Shown here one piece after another: positions 44,353-51,073 of a stretch of DNA of 64,000 nucleotides. A program made the position numbers and the translations under genes. The stretch is from Rhizobium etli_C. Lineage in GTDB: Bacteria > Pseudomonadota > Alphaproteobacteria > Rhizobiales > Rhizobiaceae. Location of the stretch: assembly GCF_014198605.1 (NCBI RefSeq), contig NZ_JACIHU010000002.1. The stretch is one strand, 5' to 3'. The first letter of the stretch is position 1. Each line of letters opens with the position of its first letter. The notes beneath the pieces were generated by a model. That model ran no database searches. It had not been told where the DNA came from and worked only from the letters and a program-made list of their open reading frames with translations.

Positions 44353-45726
44353 ATGTCGACCATTACTGCCGCCGAACCGGCGCAGCACGCCGCCAGCGGC
44401 GTTTCGCTCTACCGCGCCATCTGGCGCTGGCATTTCTTTGCCGGACTTCTCGTCATTCCCTTCATGCTCAATCTGGCCGTGACCGGATCGCTTTATCTCT
44501 TCAAGGACGAGATCAACAGCACCGTCTTTGCCCACCACTACATTGTCCAGCCGGCCGGCCAGGCGCTGCCGGCGGAGCGGGTTGCTGAGATCGCCGCCGC
44601 CACCGTGCCGGGCTCGACGGCGACCTCCTACAAGGACCCGGCCGGACCCGAACGATCGGCCATCGTCACCGTCTCCGGCGATGCCGGCGCGATGCTGGTC
44701 TTCGTCAATCCCTACGATGGCAAGGTGCTCAATGTGGTCGGATCGACCGACGAGTTCAATTATGTCGTCAAGCGTATCCACAGCCTCGCCTATTTTGGCA
44801 AGGCGGCGAACCGGCTGATCGAGATTGTTGGCGGCTTTGCCATGGTGCTGGTCGCGACCGGCATCTATCTCTGGTGGCCGCGCCGCCAGACGGGCGGTGT
44901 CGTCAGCGTCCGGGGAACGCCGGGCCGCCGGGTTTTCTGGCGCGACCTGCATGCGGTGACAGGGGCTTTTGCCGGCCTGCTGATCTTCTTCCTGGCGATC
45001 ACAGGCATGCCGTGGTCGGGCTATTGGGGCGCGAATGCCAATGCCTGGCTGACCGAACAGGGCCTCGGCTATCCCGTCCAGCTCTGGGACGACGTGCCGA
45101 AGTCGCAGAAAGTCACCGAGGACATCCTGCCGAAGAGCGGCTGGATCGTCGAGAAAGCGCCGGTTCCGCTTTCCGATATCGCTAGAGCGCAATCGGCCAA
45201 GCCGATCGGCCTCGACAGGGCCGTGGAGATCGCCAAGCGGCTGGGCATGGCGCCGGGTTTCGACATGGCGATACCCTCCGACGAGACCGGCGTCTATACC
45301 GCCTCGCTCTTTCCCGACGATCTCGCCGACGAACGGACCATCCATATCGACCAGTATTCCGGCAAACCGCTGATCGATATCGGCTTCAACCAATATCCAT
45401 TCCTCGGCAAGGCGATCGAATGGGGTATCAATGTCCACCAGGGACAGGAATGGGGGCGTTTCAACCAGTTGCTGATGCTGGCAACCTGCCTCGCCATTGT
45501 GCTCAGCTGCGGGACAGCAGTCGTCATGTGGTGGAAACGGCGCCCGGCGGGCCGGCTCGGCGTGCCACCTATGCCGCCAAGGCGCTCGGTCTATTATGGC
45601 CTGTGGGTGATTACCGCAATCTTCGCCGTCGCCTTCCCGATGAGCGGGCTTGCCATTGTCGTCATGATCGCCTTCGACCAGATCGTCGTGCGCTTCGTGC
45701 CCGTGTTGAAACGCGTTCTCGCCTGA
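44353..45726 (+). CDS. PepSY-associated TM helix protein
   Basis: A 457-residue membrane protein of the PepSY_TM family. Four main membrane helices carry H-x-x-x-G patterns: RWHFFAGLLVIPFML, LHAVTGAFAGLLIFFLAITG, NVHQGQEWGRFNQLLML and the last two near the C-terminus (YYGLWVITAIFAVAFPMSGLAIVVMI). Large periplasmic PepSY-like loops lie between. GTG 44332 and ATG 44353 are both possible starts; ATG is preferred. The family is tied to iron or copper uptake and reduction; the neighbours favour copper. Confidence 0.88.
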   Translation: MSTITAAEPAQHAASGVSLYRAIWRWHFFAGLLVIPFMLNLAVTGSLYLFKDEINSTVFAHHYIVQPAGQALPAERVAEIAAATVPGSTATSYKDPAGPERSAIVTVSGDAGAMLVFVNPYDGKVLNVVGSTDEFNYVVKRIHSLAYFGKAANRLIEIVGGFAMVLVATGIYLWWPRRQTGGVVSVRGTPGRRVFWRDLHAVTGAFAGLLIFFLAITGMPWSGYWGANANAWLTEQGLGYPVQLWDDVPKSQKVTEDILPKSGWIVEKAPVPLSDIARAQSAKPIGLDRAVEIAKRLGMAPGFDMAIPSDETGVYTASLFPDDLADERTIHIDQYSGKPLIDIGFNQYPFLGKAIEWGINVHQGQEWGRFNQLLMLATCLAIVLSCGTAVVMWWKRRPAGRLGVPPMPPRRSVYYGLWVITAIFAVAFPMSGLAIVVMIAFDQIVVRFVPVLKRVLA

Positions 45727-45739
45727 AGGAGACCACGAG

Positions 45740-46195
45740 ATGAAGACGATCATTGCCCTTCTTGCCTGCATGCTCTTCGCATCCGTGGCATCCGCAGACG
45801 ACGATCCGCAGCAGGTCATCCCGGCAAGGCTGAGGCTGATGTTCGAAACAGCGGACAAGCCCCTGGAATTCACGTCGGTCGTCGCCGTTCAGGCCGATTG
45901 GGCGATCGTCGGCTGGCGGCAGGACTGGCGTGGCGGCCGCGCCCTGTTGAAAAAGACGCATCACGGCTGGAGCATCTATCTCTGCAGCGGCGACAGCCTG
46001 AAGGATGCCGGTACGCTGCAGAAGATCGGGCTTTCGGCGAATGACGCGGCCGCGCTGGCTGCGAAACTGCGGGATGCCGAGGCGAACATCGACCCCTCCA
46101 CGCTTGCACTGCTCTCAAGCTTCGAGGGCACGGTCATGATGATGAACGAAGCATCGAACGGCGCGGGCGGCGGCCATGAAGGCCACGCCCAATAA
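45740..46195 (+). CDS. Copper uptake system-associated protein
   Basis: A 151-residue exported protein with a signal peptide (MKTIIALLACMLFASVASA). The mature part contains WAIVGWRQDWRGGRALLKKTHHGWSIYLCSGD and ends in a Met-rich stretch (TVMMMNEA) followed by GGGHEGHAQ. The Met and His clusters are usual for periplasmic copper proteins. ATG 45740 follows GAAGGAG and comes 13 bases after the PepSY gene. I recall such small proteins being labelled copper uptake system-associated in rhizobia; function is otherwise unproven. Confidence 0.75.
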   Translation: MKTIIALLACMLFASVASADDDPQQVIPARLRLMFETADKPLEFTSVVAVQADWAIVGWRQDWRGGRALLKKTHHGWSIYLCSGDSLKDAGTLQKIGLSANDAAALAAKLRDAEANIDPSTLALLSSFEGTVMMMNEASNGAGGGHEGHAQ

Positions 46196-46199
46196 TGCT

Positions 46200-47081
46200 T
46201 CAGCGCTTCAGCCGCGCTTCGATTTCCCGGTCGAGGGCGAATTTCAACTCGTCCTTGACGCCGACCGACATGGCCAGCACGTCGCGGGCCTTCAAGAAAT
46301 CCATGACGCCGGTGCGGCCGACAGCCGGGCGCAGGAAGATGTGCGGCCGGCAGAGCTTCAGCTTCAGCGAAATCGCCGTCTGCATCATCAGCTGGCCGGA
46401 ACCGAAGATGCTCTCCATGCGGTTCGGAATATGGGTGCCGTCGCCTTCCGGCGCGCCGACGACATCGATGCCGACGACGATGTCGGCAAGATCCATCAGG
46501 GGTTCATAGGGCACCGGATTGCTGATGCCGCCGTCGATCATCACCCGGCCGCGCAGGCGCACCGGCATGAAAACGGCGGGAATGGCGGAAGAGGCGGCGA
46601 GTGCCGGAAACAGTTCGCCCTCTTCGATGATGACTTCGTTCTGCCCGTAATAATCCGTGGTGATCACCTTCATCGGCACCAGCAGATCCTCGAAACGGGC
46701 CGGCAGTTCGGCCGGCAGAAAGGCTTTCAGGATCCGCTCCAGATTGAACTGGCCGATGCGGATGCCCTTGGCCACCGCATCGCGCACCGTCGCCGGCCTC
46801 AGCCCCCAGATGCGGGCGACGACGGCCGTCTTGTTGCCGACGGTGGTCAGAGCATGTTCGCGGATTTCGGCCCCGGACATGCCGGCGGCCATGCCAGCCC
46901 CCATGATCGCGCCCATCGACGAACCCGATATCGCCACTGGGCGGATGCCGAGTTCGTCGAGCGTCTCGATAATATGGATATGGGCAAGTCCGCGCGCGCC
47001 GCCGCCGCCGAAAGCGACCGCGACCGTCGGAAGGTCGCTGATCGCAGGCAGTTTCGGGCTGATGATCTCTGCCTGCTGCAC
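46200..47081 (-). CDS. Patatin-like phospholipase family protein
   Basis: A 293-residue patatin-like lipase. The oxyanion loop GGGGARG is at 25-31, the nucleophile motif GSSMG at 53-57, and the DGG motif of the Ser-Asp dyad in VMIDGGISNPVPYEP. The frame runs to 47543 in antisense to nothing real: that part overlaps rsmD out of frame. GTG 47081, preceded by GGGGGCGGGG and 14 bases after rsmD's stop, is taken as start. It probably acts on membrane phospholipids. Confidence 0.88.
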   Translation of the reverse strand: MQQAEIISPKLPAISDLPTVAVAFGGGGARGLAHIHIIETLDELGIRPVAISGSSMGAIMGAGMAAGMSGAEIREHALTTVGNKTAVVARIWGLRPATVRDAVAKGIRIGQFNLERILKAFLPAELPARFEDLLVPMKVITTDYYGQNEVIIEEGELFPALAASSAIPAVFMPVRLRGRVMIDGGISNPVPYEPLMDLADIVVGIDVVGAPEGDGTHIPNRMESIFGSGQLMMQTAISLKLKLCRPHIFLRPAVGRTGVMDFLKARDVLAMSVGVKDELKFALDREIEARLKR

Positions 47082-47094
47082 GCCCCGCCCCCGC

Positions 47095-47655
47095 TTATTG
47101 CGGCTGATACCGGAAGAAATGCACCCTCGTATCGCCAAAGATGCGGTTTTCGAGGAAGACATAGGAAGGATGCACGGAAACGACAATATCGGCGCGTTCC
47201 TCGAGCACAGCGATCGCGGCTGGCCGCAGCCAGCCGCCCTGCGCCGCGGCCGCCATCGCCTTTTCGCCGAGGCCCTTGCCATAGGGCGGATCGGCAAACA
47301 GCACGTCGAAGGGCTCAAGATTGCCGACGCTGCCGAGATCAGTCGCATCGCGGCGCAGGATACGCGTGCGGCCGTGCAGGCCGAGCGCATCGATGTTTTC
47401 CCAGAGCAACGCCCTGCCCTCGACGCTGTTTTCGACGAAGAGCGCATGGCGACAGCCGCGCGACACGGCTTCGAGGCCGACGGCGCCGGTTCCGGCAAAA
47501 AGATCGAGGATCCGGGTGCCGTCGACGCATTCCGGATAGGCATGGCTCAATATATTGAACAGGCTCTCGCGCGTCCGGTCGGCAGTCGGCCGGATATCGT
47601 TGGATTTTGGCACGGCGAGAGGCCGTCCGCGAAACTCACCGCCGACGATCCGCAC
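47095..47655 (-). CDS. rsmD: 16S rRNA (guanine(966)-N2)-methyltransferase
   Basis: A 186-residue RsmD, which methylates G966 of 16S rRNA. The SAM loop DLFAGTGAVG is at 51-60, the acidic strand end VENS near 74-77, and the catalytic DPPY at 122-125. The N-terminal MRIVGGEFRGRPLAVP is diagnostic. Its start overlaps the end of the upstream pseudouridine synthase gene by about 20 bases. Confidence 0.95.
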   Translation of the reverse strand: MRIVGGEFRGRPLAVPKSNDIRPTADRTRESLFNILSHAYPECVDGTRILDLFAGTGAVGLEAVSRGCRHALFVENSVEGRALLWENIDALGLHGRTRILRRDATDLGSVGNLEPFDVLFADPPYGKGLGEKAMAAAAQGGWLRPAAIAVLEERADIVVSVHPSYVFLENRIFGDTRVHFFRYQPQ

Positions 47656-49627
47656 CGCGCGTCATTCCCTTTCCTCTAGCACCACCTCTGGACGGGCCGC
47701 CCGCAGGCCTGTCACCGCCCGGCCTGTCACTCCCCGGCTTGGCGCCCTTCGGCTTGCCGGAAAAATTCTTCGACCCGCCGGGCTTGGCACCGAAGCCCTT
47801 GCCGCGCGGTTTGTCGCCTGAAGGTTTGCCGCCCGCCGACTTGTCGCCGAAGGATCGTTCGCCACGCGGACGCTCCGAGCGCCCCTCGCCGGCAAACCTT
47901 CTCGTTGCCCGCGGACGCTCGTCACCCTCCTCGCGCGGCCTGCGATCACCGCGCGGCTTGTCGCCGAAAGGCCGGTCGCCGCGCGACGGGCGATCGCCGA
48001 AGGGTCGGTCGCCACGTGGACGCTCCGAGCGGCCTTCGCCGGCGGAGGCTCTGGCGGCGCGCGGACGCTCGTCGCCATCGGCGCGCGGCCTACGATCGCC
48101 ACGTGGCTTGTCGCCGAAGGGCCGGTCGCCGCGCGAAGGACGATCGCCGAACGGGCGGTCGCCACGCGGACGCTCCGAACGGCCTTCGCCGGCAAAGCTT
48201 CTGCCACGCGGGCGTTCGTCCCCGCCTTCGCGGCCGGGACGATCGCCGAAAGAGCGCTTGCGGCCGAAACCTTCGTCCTCATCCTTGCGGCGGGGCTGCT
48301 CGCTCGAGCGGATCCATTCGCCGTCCTCTTCGCGCACGCGGTTGATCTGCGTGCGCGGACGATCCTCGATATGGTGGGAACCAGTGCCCTTTGACGGCGC
48401 CTGCTCGCCGCGTCGCCGCGCGGTCTGCGCATTCTTGGCGGCTTTGGCCGCCGCCTTTTCGCCGAGCGGGCGGGCGCCCGGCGCCATCCAGACATTGGCG
48501 CTGCGGCGCTGGCCGAGCGGCTGGGGACGCTTCGGCTTGTCGTCGTCGAAGCGGCCGCCATCGCGGCGATCGTCATCTTTGCGCCCGCCGCCGCGGCGAT
48601 CGTCGCGCTTGGTGTCGAGGCGGCTCAGCGCCCGTTCGCGCTTGTCCTCGTCTCGGCGCGGGCGCTGCTCGCGTCTTTCCGGGGCCGGGGCTTCAGCCTC
48701 TTCCTCGGCGGCAACGGCCGGCGCATTGTAGATCGGCGCGTCGAAATTGGCCTTGGCTTCCTCGATGAGGCGCGGGCCGAGCTGGTCGCGCAGCGTACGG
48801 CCGCGCACTTCGATGACATGGCCTTCCGGCAAGTCGCCGAGCTGGAACGGGCCGTAGGAAATGCGGATGAGGCGGTTGACGTCGAGACCGAGCGCGCCGA
48901 GCACGTTCTTGATTTCGCGGTTCTTGCCTTCGCGAAGGCCCATGGTGATCCAGACATTCGAGCCTTGCGTGCGGTCGAGCGTCGCCTCGATCGAACCGTA
49001 AAGCACGCCGTCGACAGCGATACCGTCCTTCAGCTTGTCGAGCGCATCCTGATCGATCTCGCCATGGGCGCGCACGCGGTAACGCCTCAGCCAGCCGGTC
49101 GCCGGCAGTTCGAGCGCCCGGGCAAGACCGCCGTCATTGGTCAGCAGCAGCAGGCCTTCGGTGTTGATGTCGAGACGGCCGATCGACATGACGCGCGGCA
49201 GTTCTTCCGGCAGGTTGTCGAAGACGGTCGGGCGGCCTTCCGGATCGGCATTGGTGGTCACGAGACCGGCCGGCTTGTGATAGAGCCAGAGCCTCGTGCG
49301 CTCGATGCCACGGATCGGCACGCCGTCGACCTCGATCCGGTCGGCAAGCGTGACGTTGACGACGGGGGTTTCGAGAACCTTGCCGTTCAGCGTCACGCGG
49401 CCTTCCATGATCATGCGTTCGATGTCGCGGCGGGAGGCGACGCCGGCGCGCGCCATCACCTTGGAAATGCGTTCGGCCTTGGCCTCGCCGTCGGTTTCGG
49501 CCGCGGCCGGGCGCGCGGCTGCAGCCTTTGCCGGCTTCGCGCCGCCCGCTTTCGGGCCGGCCTTGGCCCCGGCGTCGCGTGAAAAGGGCTTTGCGCCCGG
49601 GCGTTTTGGCTTGTCTTTGGGTGTCAT
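47636..49627 (-). CDS. rluB: RluB-type pseudouridine synthase with long disordered repetitive tail
   Basis: A 663-residue protein. Residues ~50-108 are an S4 RNA-binding domain (ERISKVMARAGVASRRDIERMI); ~110-285 are the RluB/RsuA-type catalytic domain with Asp153 in GRLDINTEGLLLLTNDGG. From ~305 to the end is a basic, Gly/Arg/Asp-rich disordered tail. Two near-identical 50-residue units occupy about 480-529 and 530-579 (each starting GEGRSERPRGDRPFGDRPSR), followed by a shorter third. The catalytic part would make pseudouridine in 23S rRNA; RluB versus RluF is not settled. Confidence 0.9.
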   Translation of the reverse strand: MTPKDKPKRPGAKPFSRDAGAKAGPKAGGAKPAKAAAARPAAAETDGEAKAERISKVMARAGVASRRDIERMIMEGRVTLNGKVLETPVVNVTLADRIEVDGVPIRGIERTRLWLYHKPAGLVTTNADPEGRPTVFDNLPEELPRVMSIGRLDINTEGLLLLTNDGGLARALELPATGWLRRYRVRAHGEIDQDALDKLKDGIAVDGVLYGSIEATLDRTQGSNVWITMGLREGKNREIKNVLGALGLDVNRLIRISYGPFQLGDLPEGHVIEVRGRTLRDQLGPRLIEEAKANFDAPIYNAPAVAAEEEAEAPAPERREQRPRRDEDKRERALSRLDTKRDDRRGGGRKDDDRRDGGRFDDDKPKRPQPLGQRRSANVWMAPGARPLGEKAAAKAAKNAQTARRRGEQAPSKGTGSHHIEDRPRTQINRVREEDGEWIRSSEQPRRKDEDEGFGRKRSFGDRPGREGGDERPRGRSFAGEGRSERPRGDRPFGDRPSRGDRPFGDKPRGDRRPRADGDERPRAARASAGEGRSERPRGDRPFGDRPSRGDRPFGDKPRGDRRPREEGDERPRATRRFAGEGRSERPRGERSFGDKSAGGKPSGDKPRGKGFGAKPGGSKNFSGKPKGAKPGSDRPGGDRPAGGPSRGGARGKGMTRGADRRR
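47891..48190 (-). repeat. Tandem 150-base coding repeat in rluB tail
   Basis: Two consecutive 150-base units (50 codons each) encode GEGRSERPRGDRP, FGDRPSRGDRPF and GDKPRGDRRPR, differing at a few positions near their ends (RADGDERPRA versus REEGDERPRA). A partial third unit follows toward 47840. Such in-frame repeats are prone to copy-number change. Confidence 0.8.
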
Positions 49628-49699
49628 TTGTTGTTTGCCTGCCTTTTGGGCCTGTCTATCAGGTCACGCATCTGCGGTTAAGTGGAAATTCTTGCGATC

Positions 49700-50155
49700 G
49701 TGAAGACAAATCGTTTCATGGAGATGGCGCTGGAAGAGGCGCGCGCAGCCGGCGAACGCGGCGAAGTGCCGATCGGCGCCGTCGTCGTCATCGACGATAT
49801 TGCGGTTTCACGCTCGGGAAACCGCACGCGCGAGCTCAATGACGTCACCGCCCATGCCGAAATCGCCGCAATCCGGCTCGCCTGCGTAGCGCTCGGGCAG
49901 GAGCGCCTTGCCGGCGCCGATCTCTATGTGACGCTGGAGCCTTGCACCATGTGCGCGGCAGCCATCTCGTTCGCGCGTGTCCGCAGGCTCTATTACGGCG
50001 CCGAGGACCCGAAGGGCGGCGCCGTCGACAATGGCGTGCGATTCTACGCGCAGCCGACCTGCCACCACGCCCCGGAGGTCTATTCCGGCTTCAACGAGGT
50101 GCAGTCGGCCGAGATTTTACGGACGTTCTTTTCGCAAAAGAGAGAGGCGCCGTAA
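49700..50155 (+). CDS. tadA: tRNA-specific adenosine deaminase
   Basis: A 151-residue TadA, which converts A34 to inosine in tRNA-Arg(ACG). The zinc ligands are His52 in AHAE (with Glu54 as proton shuttle) and the PCTMC pair at 81-85. GTG 49700 (KTNRFMEMALEEA) fits the family start; a GTG at 49682 opens the frame 6 codons earlier. Neither has a strong binding site. It is divergent from the rluB-type gene. Confidence 0.92.
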   Translation: MKTNRFMEMALEEARAAGERGEVPIGAVVVIDDIAVSRSGNRTRELNDVTAHAEIAAIRLACVALGQERLAGADLYVTLEPCTMCAAAISFARVRRLYYGAEDPKGGAVDNGVRFYAQPTCHHAPEVYSGFNEVQSAEILRTFFSQKREAP

Positions 50156-50207
50156 TCCGCGGCACGCGTCATCTTCAGCCTTCGTTAGTGCGGGGACCGA
50201 GAGGTTG

Positions 50208-50270
50208 CGGCATATTCCCTCCGCCCCGCGCGCGGGGAGAAGGTGGCGGCAGCAGGATGAGGGCTGCCCT
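50208..50270. repeat. RIME-like palindromic repeat (family B, copy 3)
   Basis: GCGGCATATTCCCTCCGCCC then CGCGCGCGGGGAGAAGGTGG and CGGCAGCAGGATGAGGG. It is a diverged direct copy of 14327-14391 and lies between the convergent tadA and lipoprotein genes. Confidence 0.65.
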
Positions 50271-50312
50271 CGCCGATCTCCTGGGGACGGCGCTAAGAGC
50301 TGGCACAAGCCG

Positions 50313-50942
50313 CTATTGCAGGAAGTTCCACCACTGCTTGCCGCTGTTGGCGATTGCCGCTTCCTTCTTGCGCTTCTTCTGCTTCTTGAGCTCGGGCTCG
50401 CCGACATCCTCGAGCTTTGCCGGGTCATCGACGGTGCGGTAACCGGGCGGCGGGTCGGAAATATAGCGGCGCTGATCGACGTAGGAACCCTTCTGCAGGG
50501 CGCGGGCCTCGCGATAGGCCTGGGTCTGGGCTTCCGTCGTGCGCCGGCCGCCTTCGATGGCCGAGCTGGCGAGCGGCGAGCGATAGTTCGGATTGTCGGA
50601 GTTCGCGTCGGCCTCGGAAACGAGGCGTGCGCGGGTTTCCTCCGGCGATTCAAGCCATTGCGGATTGTCCTTGTTGGCAACCGTCTGCTGCGGTTGAACC
50701 AGGGTCTCCCTCTGCCCCTCAGCCGGCAGCACCAGCGTCGGGCGCGGCGTGTACTTGACGCCCTTGTTCTTCGGATCCGGCCCGGTCAGCGACACGGACT
50801 GGCCGAGATCGTCGGTCAACTGCTCCATGGCGGTCTTGTCGGTGCCGTAGGTCGGGCTGCTGGCGCAACTGGAGACCAGGGAGCATCCCGCCACTACAAC
50901 AGACAGGCAGGCGCCCATACGGAACCAATGCGTTGCGAACAT
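50313..50942 (-). CDS. Lipoprotein, hypothetical
   Basis: A 209-residue protein with a lipoprotein signal: hydrophobic ACLSVVVAGCSLVSSC ending in the lipobox cysteine near 25. ATG 50942 is chosen; an earlier start at 50987 adds an unneeded leader. The mature protein is polar and probably largely disordered, with a basic C-terminal KKQKKRKKEAA followed by KQWWNFLQ. I do not recognise a family. It is upstream of nothing on its strand and lies 131 bases after ileS. Confidence 0.78.
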   Translation of the reverse strand: MFATHWFRMGACLSVVVAGCSLVSSCASSPTYGTDKTAMEQLTDDLGQSVSLTGPDPKNKGVKYTPRPTLVLPAEGQRETLVQPQQTVANKDNPQWLESPEETRARLVSEADANSDNPNYRSPLASSAIEGGRRTTEAQTQAYREARALQKGSYVDQRRYISDPPPGYRTVDDPAKLEDVGEPELKKQKKRKKEAAIANSGKQWWNFLQ

Positions 50943-51073
50943 GAAAACCCTTCCAGCCACCGGTGCAATCGTTGCCCAACCGGACAACCGTCCCCCTGAC
51001 GCAAAAATCCGGCCATTTTCAGGCAGCTTTTACCGGATGAACGCCATAAAGGCAATTCACCCGGCAAATATCT

